A DNA stretch of 64,000 nt from Sparassis latifolia (Eukaryota; Basidiomycota; Agaricomycetes; Polyporales; Sparassidaceae): the NCBI GenBank assembly GCA_018466975.1, contig CM031562.1, positions 992,001 to 1,056,000 on the forward strand, read 5' to 3'. Positions 1 through 10,699 of this stretch are shown here, piece by piece. Within the stretch, counting starts at the first letter, position 1; each line of letters starts with the position of its first letter. The position numbers were made by a program, and so were the translations under genes. The notes beneath the pieces were generated by a model. The model was given only the letters and a program-made list of their open reading frames with translations, did no database searches and was not told where the DNA came from.

Positions 1-535
1 GGACAACGGCGAGATGGCGCTCGAGATGATATTGGGCAGCGCGCCGCGCGCAACGCCGTCCTCGGAGGAGACCGGGAGTGCGGCGCTCTCAGTCGAGGGC
101 TCGGCGGTCGGCGAGGACGCCCAGTTCGCTGTCATCTTCCTCGACAACCAGATGCCGGTGCTTTCGGGGCTCAATGCGGTCGCGAAGCTACGAGAAATGG
201 GCAGGCATGATTTTGTCGTCGGCGTCACAGGTGAGCGATATTGGCGGAAATAATTGTGGGGAACGTGACCAATCCGGTGGCGTGTGCAGGTAATGCTCTT
301 TTGACAGATCAGCGGGAATACTTGGAAGCCGGCGCTGATCAGTAGGTTCTGTCAATCTTCATTTCGTACCACATTGCTGACGTTTTGCGCGGCTTGCAGC
401 GTCCTCACAAAGCCCGTGCTCGAGAAGAGTCTGAAGAGTATGCTCGTCATCGCCGACGAGCGACGGAAGCGCAGGTCTTACAGCGCGGAAGAGCAGCCCG
501 ACCCTCTAACTCCAGACGTGTCCCGGTCCTCGTAG
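1..535 (+). CDS. Hybrid histidine kinase, C-terminal receiver domain (5' partial)
   Basis: The gene enters from the left edge; reading starts at base 2 with D-N-G-E-M-A-L-E. The visible protein is a response-regulator receiver domain. The phosphoacceptor is the D of FLDNQMPVLSG, the conserved T lies in VVGVTGNALLTDQ, and the K lies in VLTKPVLEKSL. Two introns are supported, 231-289 and 342-399, and both restore the reading frame; the stop is TAG at 533-535. The LDNQMP and TGNAL wording is typical of the receiver at the end of fungal hybrid sensor kinases, which take phosphate from the kinase core and pass it to an HPt protein. The tail after the domain is short and basic, then acidic. The kinase core lies outside the window, so the sensor class cannot be told. 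Confidence 0.85.
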
Positions 536-1819
536 TACCAGTATGTTCTCGACACCCGGCGGCTCTGGTGTTGTATTTTTTATCTGTCTCCTTGTTTTGG
601 CTCCTCTTGGATTCTCGAGGGCATCGCTGTCGAACGGACTCGCATCGCCACAACATACAGTATCTATAATTGCATCTTGTATCTGCTTACACACGCGACA
701 CACACTGGCCCGTCACATATCATAATTGTCCTGCATCTCTTTCCCTTTTTCTTCGCAAATTTTCCATCTGGTAGAGTTGTTTGTTTTGATACTGCTTTCG
801 GGCGTTATTTGTATGGAGGGTCGTGGCGAGGAATATTGACATTTTTACTAGGAGGGAAACGTACAGTCTTTAGGCCATCAGATCTCAGAGTGTATTTGGA
901 ACGGTTTTCTGGGCTTCAGGAAAGAAAAAATTTGGCTAACTTTGCCTTCTGATTGGTCCAGGAGTTCAGTTGCAAATACACTCCAATATCTATTGGATCG
1001 TAGCTTCCGGTGTGCTAATTGAGATGACTGGGACCGGGACTGGTCCAAGCCTGGGTGGCTGAATATCGTCGAAATCGGAAGGGTGGTGACCTTTACAGGA
1101 AGGTAACCTATGAGTTGTAGATCGGCCATCTCCGTAATTGGTCCGGTACCTTGCGGTCAGCGTGGTATGAACGGCAGCGAATTAATTGGTCGAGGGAGAA
1201 GAAGGCTGTCAACCTTGCGAAAGTTGTCAACACTGCAAGTGTTCGATATCTCGATATTTGATAGCAGCATCGACTATGCTACCACACTCATTCTTCCCTC
1301 ATACAGTCCAGAGGAGTATCGAGAAGATCCGTATGCTTCGCCCCGACACCGCCTCAGCCCTCAACTCGACTCCGTCGGCTGTGATATTGTAAACCGCAGA
1401 GATTCGTTGGAAAAATCGGAACTTCCGGGTTTTTGAGTTCATGACACAATGGCCATCTTGACTGATTTTGAGAAGTATATGATGGCAAAAGGACAGAGGA
1501 CTTCACACCGGTGCACGTTGAGTGACAGACCGCGGCGACGGGCGTCCAAACATGGAGATGCTTCCAGATTACAGCCTGTCTGTCGCTCGAGCCTCCTGAG
1601 GCGCATAAGCGAGAGTCTGTTCCTGCCAGAATTTTGCAGCAAGAGGGCTAGACTCTTGAAGGCAGGAAATGGAGCCACTAGAATACGAGTCTTCGGGAGT
1701 GTTGATGCCAGAATAAAAGCGGCGCTGACAATGGTTCCGCGCGAGTGAGCGTCGGAGTTCGATCTTCCGTGGTTCACTGAGCAGATCTGGCGAATTCTGG
1801 CCACCGACACCTTTCAGTG
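536..1819. other. Intergenic region, no recognisable gene
   Basis: This is the 3' flank of the kinase and the distal upstream region of the Snt2-like gene. Open frames of up to about 120 codons occur on both strands around 1440-1810, but they overlap each other, lack splice-supported extensions and resemble nothing I know. Confidence 0.5.
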
Positions 1820-1987
1820 CAACGCCACTTCTCTTCCGACCCCCACCACCATTCTTCCTCCCTCCTCTAGAAATTTCCCCCCCTCTCTGAATTCCACCTC
1901 GGAATCCCGAGGTCCCGCACTGCCTTTTTCTTTCTCACAAAGGCGCGGTTTCGGCTTGATTACCTGAGTTTCAACTCAGCGCCAAGC
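1820..1987 (+). promoter_or_regulatory. Pyrimidine-rich proximal promoter of the Snt2-like gene
   Basis: A strongly CT-rich stretch (about 1825-1945, with repeated CTTCC and CCTCC) ends some 40 bases before the start codon at 1988. CT-rich tracts just upstream of the transcription start are common in filamentous fungi. No TATA box was seen. Confidence 0.4.
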
Positions 1988-4900
1988 ATGCCTCCATCTG
2001 CCTCCACTTTCTACCTCCCACTGAGGAACGGCGACCAAGTAAAAGTGAACGGTAATATTACTCATCGCTCTCTATCTGTTGGTCCACAGAGCTGATTTTT
2101 CTCGAGACCACGTTTATTGCTCGCCCAGCTTCGCTGTGCGAGATGGGACCCCTTACTCGGTGGCCCGGATAATGGAATTTCTGCCCGCTCAGGGCACTCC
2201 CACCTTCGACAAAGGGGGAAAAAGGAACGAGCCCTTCACACGTGTTCGTGTTGCTTGGTATTACCGCCCAAGCGACGTGAGCGACCGCCCAGTGGCAGAT
2301 TCCCGCCTCCTCCTCGCCGCCATTTATTCCGAAGTCTGTGATATCAACCAGCTGAGAGCAAAATGTCATGTTATCCACCGAGACAAAATCACAGATCTCG
2401 CAGGGTGGAAAAAACGCCCCGACAGGTTTTATTTTCAGCGTTTGTTCGACCCATGGATTCGGAAGGAGTTCGAGGTCATCTCAGCGACGACCGTCAGAAA
2501 TCGTGAGTCTGCTTTGCTTGACTCATATATGCTGCGCTCAACGTGACTATACAGTTCCGGCTAACATCAGAGACGTCTTGATCTCTCGCTACGAATATGT
2601 TGTCGCAGAGAAAGAAGTCGTGCCAGACCTTACTGATACGCTTCGGCATTGTGACACGTGCGAACAGTGGTGTTCACCGTAAGTCACCTCCACTCAACGC
2701 AGTCTCAGCCCTATCAAACACCCCTCTGCCACAGTCCCGAAACGGTACAATGCGACAGATGCAAGAAGTTCTTCCACATGGGATGCGTGAATCCTCCTCT
2801 TTTAGCTAAGCCCAGTCGAGGATATGGGTGGACCTGCGCGCCGTGTTCACGGAAACATGAGGAAGAAGTAGACAGCCACGAAGTCCGCCATCCCACGCCA
2901 ATAGCGCCGAAACCCAAGACAAATGCCCCAGCGCCGAGAGGTCGCGGACGTCCTCGGAAGGACCGCACGCTCGCCGAGAAGGAAGAGAACATGGAGATCA
3001 AGCACTTCAAGATGTGGCCCTTCCGGTATTTTGGGTAAGTCTATCGATATGAAAAGGTTCGAGCGTCGCTGATAGCTGCATCAAACAGGCTGTACACGGT
3101 GGCAGAAGACACGCTTGGTGAGAGTCCAGCATCAGTGCGGCGGCCCAGCTGATCCAGATTTGAAACAGACCCGGATGATCTTATCTTCCCACGAACGGCG
3201 ACACGTGTGGGGCCGAAATACCAATCAAGCGTCCCTCTCGCACCTGGCCTCGAGCGTAGTCCTGGTAAGACTACTAGATGCCCTCGTAAAATCGCCCTGA
3301 CCTCGCCGTCAGAGTTGGAAGAGAGAGGTGGTGATTCAACGATTGAAGTTCTCGGTCTCGTGCAAGACATGTCGCCGGCGGAAGGTACGTAATGTGCCTA
3401 TTTCCTTTTTAGGTAAAACCTGATCTATGTTTACCTGTGTTTGTTATCAGTGGATACCTGTAAGTGCTTGCGGTGCATAAGCATCACTTGCTCACGGACT
3501 TTCTGCAGTTGAGTTGTGCAAGAATACGTTGACCAAAGATAAGACCTTGAAAGCGAATGTTGACTGGTTGACCGAAGTCACCTTCCGTTTTACGGACGCG
3601 TGGCTGGCGAAGCGCGACCTTACTACCGTGAACATGAAGTCACCGATGCGTCTCGAGAAAGTGAGGACTGAGTTAGACTAATGTACGTCTACTGACTTCT
3701 ATAAACAGTGGAAGAAATCGGAGACAAGGTATACAGATAAGGACTGGAACGTGCTGGAAATTGCTGCCTTTGAAGACGCTATGTTGATACATGGTGCCGA
3801 GTTGCGCCCAGTGCGGGACCAAGTTGGCACAAGACCAATGCCTGAAGTAGTCCGTTTCTACGCCCATTGGAAGAAGTGTGTCCCATGACTACTTCGTGTT
3901 TCAGAAGCTGATCTTCAATTATAGCTCGAAGCTTGGGGAGGAGAACATACGAATCAGGGCAGCACGCTCCGGCGGAAGGGACGATGCTGTCCGATTTACC
4001 TCTCCTGCTCTGTCTATAGACGAGGGTTCTATCGTCAGGGAGCTCACGAGAGGCAACAACAGCTGTGGTGCTTGCCGCACTCGCGAATCGGACGTGTGGT
4101 GGAAAGCGCCGAAAGGCCTGCCAACTAACATCCTTTGCGACAACTGTGGTATAAGCTGGAGGAAGTATGCTGACCTCAACGTGAGACCTGTGCGCGAGGA
4201 AGCATTGGCCAAGGCGAAGTCTGGCGACAAGCGTGAGGGGACACCGCTACATGGTCCAGCCTCGAAACGAGCGAAGGTCAGCCGAGTTGTCTAAGACGTG
4301 GGCGAGATGACTTATTTGTATTGCAGACAACGCCCTCAGTAACATCAACTCCCCCACCATCTGGCCCGGTGCCCGCTACTACGCAGTTGCGGTGCCTTGC
4401 ATGTCAGAAACAGGGACCTGCAGGCAAGGTGCTCAGATGTCGGCAATGCCAATTCCGTGTTCACGCAGGTGCGCATCCATGTCAAAGCCTACATATTATG
4501 CCGACTAATTGTCGTTCCTCAGGCGTGTGCGGAGTCGTTGTCGATCAATCAACTGTGGAATCGTGGATTTGCGAGCTCTGTTCAAATGAGAAAACACTGG
4601 AGGCATCGCTGGTCCGTCTCAGAAGTTTCGTTCTTCCGCGTGACCCAGCTTCTCACTGCACCTTGTTTGCACAGATCCCCGATTGCATCTTGTGCCCTAG
4701 AGTACGGAGAGACCCGAAGAAGAAGTTGTTATATCCTCCTCCAGATTCTTTCCTAAGGGCGTGCAAGCCTACCGAAGGGCAGACTTGGGTTCATGTGGTC
4801 TGCACCGTCTTCATTCCTGAGGTGATGTACTCCGATGCAAGGCGGCTCCGTCTTGTGGAGGGTGTTAGCACCATTCCTCAATATCGATGGTCGAACGTGA

Positions 4901-5643
4901 ATTTTCTCAATTATCTGTGAGTACTGCATTACTAACTTCCGATGGCAGAAATGCACATTATGCGATCACGATGGAGGCGCTGTTGTGAAATGTGCCGAAT
5001 GTCCCGCAGAGTTCCATGTCTCGTGTGCGTGGCGGCATGGTCACAAATTCGGTTTCGAGTTGCAGCCTGTAAGTCACCTCCATAATTCTTGCTGTCAGGA
5101 TAGAAACTCATCTGGCATCACAGGTGAAAGCCAGTCGAAGAGATTCTACTACTATCGTCGAATTCAAAGACCACTCCGGTTGTATGGTGCCATTAATCAT
5201 CTGCAAGGGACACATTGGTCACAGGAGGGAGCTACACGAGATATGCGAGACAAATGAGTTCGGAGAGGTACGCGTTCATTTTGTGTTGGTTCGCAAGACT
5301 CATCGTGTTTCCCCAGACTGCTCTGCAGATATACTGCCAGAATTACAAGCAAGTGCCGACCGCACATACACATGGTCTTCTGCGGAAGGCCCGCCGACTC
5401 GACAATATCCTTGGCGGATCGGACGGGACATCGACTCCTTCATCCGATGCTGACACTCCTCCATCTGGTCCTGAATTTAGGTGTTACCGTTGTCGCAGCG
5501 AGTTCTCCCCATTTTTCCATCCCGTTTCACCCGCAAACGGTAAGGCCGTGGCTCACCCTGACGCGAAGTCATGGATGTGCCATCGGTGTTTTGTAGAAGC
5601 GCGAGAAAACCAAGTAGTAACCAACGGGACTGCGTCCACATGA
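1988..5643 (+). CDS. snt2: Snt2-like BAH-PHD-SANT-PHD-ePHD chromatin protein
   Basis: About 15 exons join into one frame of about 970 residues. In order: a BAH domain (from NDHVYCSPSF through FDPWIRKEF), a first PHD finger (CDTCEQWC ... CDRCKKFFHMGC ... WTCAPC), a basic AT-hook-like GRGRPRK, an ELM2-like stretch, a SANT domain (exon near 3709-3874, DWNVLEIAAFEDAM ... VVRFYAHWK), a GATA-like finger (CGACR ... LCDNC), a second PHD finger (CLACQKQG ... WICELC) and an extended PHD (CILC ... HVVCTVFIPEV ... CTLCDHDGGAVVKCAEC ... FHVSCAWRHG). The order matches yeast and fission-yeast Snt2, which reads histone tails in a Snt2-Ecm5-Rpd3 or Lid2-type complex in the nucleus; the family has been linked to histone ubiquitylation and stress response. 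The first intron (2052-2106) uses the acceptor CTCGAG, which gives a continuous V-N-D-H-V-Y-C BAH start. The final Cys pair (CYRC ... CHRC) near the C terminus may be another small finger. No frame break was seen. Confidence 0.9.
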
Positions 5644-5770
5644 GGTCCGGAATTTGTAAAGATTACATTGTACTATTGTTATAGGGTCTTATTCAATGCA
5701 GCGAGATGGGATACAGGTGAGAAAGCAGGGCCGATAACTGAACACACAAATGCAATGAGTGAATGGTGGG

Positions 5771-8700
5771 TTACGCTTTGATCCTCTTATAAAACAAAAT
5801 ATACGCGGGTTTGCCCTACTCAATGGGTGAGTGACCCAGTAGGATCGAAGAAGATCAACGGATACTCACGACGACGTTCTTCGCGTCACTCTGTGATACG
5901 CGGCTATCGTCGCAGTATAACCAGCCACCTCGGGAAGCAATGAAGGCAGTATCTATGAGCGAGGATCAGGAACCAACCCTCAAGAACCGACCACAACATA
6001 ACTTACAATGTCCACTGCTCAAGGTCCCGAAATGGTTGGTCACGCCGTACAGATCGTACCGATATGGCGGCAACTGCGAACGAGGATCGTCGCGCGGCAC
6101 TTGCGAGCCTCCGCTCACACCGGGCGGTAGAGGCGCTGGCATGTAGTTTGTAAGATCTAAGCCTCTGAGAGGAAAGTCTACGAATGTCTCGATCTTGTCA
6201 GTGAAGGGTCCTTTGACCGAAAAGCGCTTGAGATGGATGAGGAGAACCGGTGGCAGTCTTGACAGAGACAGCCGCTTCGTCGCCTTGCGCAGTTCCTTGC
6301 AGTGGGGACAATGCCTAAGATAAGAATATGCGACATCAGCCCGTAGACATGGGACACAATGAAGGATATATACTTACCAAGCTTCTGACTTCTCCATGAC
6401 CTCTTCCTTCACAAATGCTTCTAGGCACTGATGTAAAGTCACCCTGGTGATCCGTCCGGAGGGTATGGGTAACGTGAGATACATGAAAGCATTATATGTT
6501 GTCGACGTCTGGAACGCGTTCATGACAAGAACTCATGAAAGAAACGAGATTCGTACCTTATGGCATGTCAAGCACTCCATCCGGTTACGAAACTGGCCCT
6601 GGAAGAAGTCCACAATGAGGCTATCGTTGCGCATGCGGTAGATCTGCCACTCCTGCTCCGACGCGACCTGCGTCGGCATCTTCTCTAGCTCCGCCTCCCG
6701 TTCCGGGGTCGAGTCGATCTGTGGCTTCTTCAGCACGCGGTTGAGGTCCTCGTGTAGTCCGTCAAGCAGGAAGCTAAGGAACTCCTGCGAGTCATGCTGC
6801 TCCGTGCCCCCAAACTGCGACGCGTACATACATATCGACCGCTGAATGAAGAGTTAGTACCGCCCGAGAAACAAAGAAACAAAAATCATACTCGGAACGT
6901 CACCGGCGATAACCACTGCATCTCCCCTTGCCACATATCGCGCAAAATATTGGCGAAGGCTTGTGCGAGGTTACCCTTCGTCCCGAGCGGGTTCATCATG
7001 TTGACCGCACTCTTCCATCTGCCATCTAACGACAAAAATCAGGACGATGACGCGGACGACGCCACCGGGTTAGACAGACAACGAACATACGCACCCGTGA
7101 AGAACCGCGCGAACGGCACCGTCGCGCTCAAGCACTGGATCGTCGAGTTCATATAGCACGTGTTTCCCAGGTTCTTGAGGCCCGACGTGCCGATCTGGAT
7201 GTCCGCCCAGTACGTCACGGGGTAGTCAGACTGTATCGTCGGTGGCTTGGGCCCCTTGTGTGGTATCGTGTACGGCTGCTGTATGAGGCGCGGCCGGTTG
7301 TCGTGCCGCTCGAGCGAGGAAGACGCCGCCGCGGGCGGTGGACGCAGAATGTTGTGCCCCGATAAATCAGGGTAGTCAATCGAGGGGCGCTTCGTCAGCC
7401 CCGAGAGCGCCTCTTGCGACTGATCAATATAATCGCTTCTCCGCCGCGAGAGTGGCGACGGGTTAATAGATGCCTGTGGCGGCATAGACACTAATCCATT
7501 CAGTCCGGTAGAAGAAGAGAAAGACGATCCAGATATTTGGGGGGATATATGGCGTGCAAACTGCGGGTATGTGATGGGTGAAGACCCATTGAGGAGCGGG
7601 GACGTATACGGCGTAGTAGTCTGCAGAGAGGTCAGCATCGCCACTGGGAGTAAGTGCGACACACAACTGACGTTTTCAGGTATCGACGGCGTATGCGGGA
7701 AGGAGATCGAACTCGACGACGGGCGCGACATCGCGGGTTTGCGCACCAAGCGTCTCGCAGAATCTGTGGTGGGCGAAAGCGGCACCATGTCCTGGTCAGC
7801 GGGGCGGCCATTCGGTTGACTTGGTATCCATGGCCTGTGAGGGTATCGCTCATACGATGGTGATGGCTCTGTCCCTGATCTATGTCGTCCGAACGAGACG
7901 CTGTCCATATCATGGTTAGCGGTGGCAGAAATCGTAGTACTCGTGGACTCCGCTGGTAATCGCGTATGGCTAAGGGTGGGAGGCAAACTCTCAGCTAAAG
8001 AAGGTACGGGAGCAATTACTCCATTTGCGCTGGGAGATGCCAGCCCGTTCGGCATGCCTGAGACACTCCGCGCGACCGATGACGATCCCGAGGCGCCCTG
8101 AATTAGTTCTCTGTCCCCAAATTCTCGCTTCCACGCATGCAAACCCCCGACGAGCAGCATCGGCGGATGTTTCAGGTACTTTGAGAACGCCACCTCGTAA
8201 ATCGCCCGGACGAATATCGACAACGGGCAACTCGGCGGGCCAAACGTCTCCGATTTGTCGTCGTACACCGCGACAAAATCGAACTTGTCACGGTTGCTGA
8301 ACAGCGCCCACTCGTGCCGGGGCGCGACAGTGAGCGAATCTTCGATACCCTTGGCAGTGATCCTGCAGATCCGTCAGTAAGCCGGTCACGAAGAAATCGA
8401 GTGGAGATAGCTACCCGTCCCGCAAGAGCACCGACGGCTCTATGCACACCACCGCGTCGACCTTGACGTGCTCCTGCTCGAACTCCGCGCGGGTTCGCAC
8501 ATCCAACACGAGCACCTTGTAATTCGGCTTGGCGTTGAGCTCCAAGAGCGTCTTGGGAACAGCGTCGAGATCGGTGTCTCGGATCTTTCCGCGGTCGGAG
8601 GTGTCGTCGGGCCCATGACGGGCGAGCGGCCGCCGAGCGCGAGTCCAGACGGTTTGCGGGGGACCGACGGCGGGGAGCGGGGTGACCACGAGGGCGCGGG

Positions 8701-9790
8701 CGATGCGGGGCGGCTGATGAACGTGTCTATCGTGGGAGGGATGGGCGTGCTCGACGGGCGGGGCCGGGGTCCATGGGGAGGAGCGGGAACGCCCTCGGGG
8801 GCGAGAACAGTGAGCGCTCCCCGCGCAAATCCGGGTCCGAGTGCTTGCTGGAGGCGCGCGAGCTCGCGCTGCCCGTGCCTGTGGGCACAGACGGTAGCTT
8901 CAGCCCGTCCATCTCGTCGAGCTCGTCGATAGACGGGAACTGGGATGCGAACTCGGCCAGATTGAAATGCGACAGGCGTGGGGAAGACGATGTCGACGAG
9001 GAGGAGACGGTGGGCCCAGACTGGAGGTTGGGACGAGCGCGTGCGGCGACGCCGCCGACGCCGCCGACGAACTTGCTGCGACGGGAGACAGACTGGACGT
9101 CGTCAGGCTTGGCAAGCTCGCCAGCTGCGAGGACAGGCTCTGCAGAGAGGCTCGGTTCGGCCGCGCCATGTCCGGCGACAGAGGCGACGGCGCGGGGGAG
9201 AGCTCGCGGGACAGCCGCTTGGTCGAGGAGACGGACAGTCCGGCGGTCTGGAGCGCGCGCATGCGGTCTGCAATGCTGCCGCCAGTGCGCTGCGCGGGTT
9301 CCACGTCGCTTTCAGCATCATCGACTCTGCCGCCACGTGAGGCCATGCGGATGAGAAGGGAATAGAGCACACACTGTGAAGACGACCGCTCCCCATCTAG
9401 CAACTTGGTCTCTACAGCCTGGATCTTGCCTGTGAGATCTTGGCCCTCATGCTGCTAAATTCAGCGACTGGCGAGCATACGTCAAGGCGTGCTTACGTTC
9501 TGAAAGTCGAGGAAGTCCTTGACGAGGACACCCATCTTGCCCGGCTGCGCTTCCTGCTTGAACTCGGCGGAGTCCATGAACATCTGTGCCAACGCGGCAG
9601 ACTTGGTAAGGGCACTGAGAGCGCCCTTGAGGTTGCCATCGCGCTCGAGTGCTTGTGCGAGCTGGATCTGACCGCGTGCAGACTTGAGAAGGGAGATGGC
9701 AGATGCACCGCGGACTTTCTGGGCTTGTTCCTTTGCAGCCTCCTTGATCTGCGCAACGGTGTCGTGGTGGGTGCTCAGTCCATTTTGCAT
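5771..9790 (-). CDS. Ubiquitin carboxyl-terminal hydrolase, UBP4/USP8 type (MIT-like, rhodanese, USP); the only catalytic copy; three 1-base breaks
   Basis: Ten exons: 9790-9497, 9451-8415, 8362-7672, 7620-7095, 7025-6892, 6841-6557, 6508-6378, 6314-6007, 5952-5870, 5815-5771. Together they encode about 1,178 residues once the breaks are allowed for. The N-terminal helical MIT-like region (TVAQIKEAAKEQAQ) is followed by a Ser/Pro-rich linker, a rhodanese domain (KVLVLDVRTRAEFEQEHV ... HAWKREFG), a second Ser/Pro linker and a full USP fold. The Cys box is GLKNLGNTCYMNSTIQCL, followed by QQ-type GTEQHDSQEF, a zinc-ribbon CLTC ... CPHC, and the His box SSGHYTAF with CDDSRVS. Family members remove ubiquitin from endosomal or proteasomal cargo. 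Compared with the fourth copy, one base is missing near 9000, 8760 and 8556, all in G runs, so the linker and rhodanese exon is out of frame as sequenced. The start is uncertain: ATG at 9790 opens the MIT-like region, while an in-frame ATG at 9916 exists if the preceding 5' intron is coding. Confidence 0.88.
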
Positions 9791-9916
9791 AGCTGCTGGA
9801 TTGCGCAGCATGAATGAGAGGAAGATATGGTGGTCGTGGCGGAACTTACGTGCAAATTTCGAGGGCAGACGGAGTCCGAGAGCTGAGGAAGGTGATAACA
9901 CAGTCACACCAGGCAT

Positions 9917-10600
9917 TAGCCCGTATCCTGAGCTGGTAGAGAATGCGAGAGAGACGAATAAAGATAAATGGTTGGATAGCGTGTGCTACGGGATGAGCAT
10001 AGGGCGGCGCAGTCGAGTATCGAGTCCTTGTCGCCGTTCTCTGCAGCGACGAACGTTATACCCTCATCAGCTTACGTAATCCCGCCTTGGCAACGCGCAG
10101 CCTGAGGCGGATCTGCCTGAGCCCATCATATGTACATACATGCGTTGCTCGGCGCTGTTTGCAGAGACTTGTAACATCTGACCGATTCTGTGCACGGTTG
10201 CAGGTAGTACTTGGTGGCGGCGTTCGTCATCGGTGACAGCAAGGCCTCGATCGATGGCCTCCCTCTCGCGGGCGCACATCGGACGCTCAGCCTGTGCACG
10301 CAAAGACTGGCCCGTTGAGATTCCTTGAGAAAGGGTGTGTTACGGGCACAGAAGGCGTATGCAGGCGAGTCCCTTCCCTCCACCGGCGTCTCTCGCTCAC
10401 GCGTGCTACTCTACAGCTTCCCGTATCTACACCCTCCGTCCTCCTCCTCACTCAGCGCCCCCGCCAGAGCGCAGAAAATGGCGTTCGAGTTCCTGACAAG
10501 AGCCGCAGACGCAGCCGGAATGTGAGGACGAAAATTGAAAGCCAACGATGCGCGCACACTCCTCACCGGCACCTCTAGCACCGCACGACGACAGCGCTCG
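9917..10600. other. A1-B1 junction region upstream of the catalytic deubiquitinase copy
   Basis: In A4 the equivalent region is the native 5' flank. Here homology to that flank runs to about 10,200 with growing divergence, including a TA/TG microsatellite at 10,126-10,145 whose length differs in A1, A2/A3 and A4. Beyond it comes B sequence. Splice-like signals on the - strand (donor near 10,077, acceptors near 9,945 and 9,890) suggest a 5' UTR intron. No TATA box was recognised. Confidence 0.5.
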
Positions 10601-10699
10601 TACACTGCCCGAGAACGTTCAAGACAGCGGCTCCAGACGACAACGAAAACTCACCCATCAGCCGAGAAGAGGACGCGCGCGAATACTCGTTCGAATCGG

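Noticed and set aside
1439..1810. Overlapping + and - strand open frames of 99 and 123 codons
   Set aside because: No domain, no splice-supported continuation, and they overlap on opposite strands.
8468..9365. Long + strand frames opposite the deubiquitinase linker and rhodanese exon
   Set aside because: They are antisense shadows of a Ser/Pro/Ala-rich coding exon with high GC.
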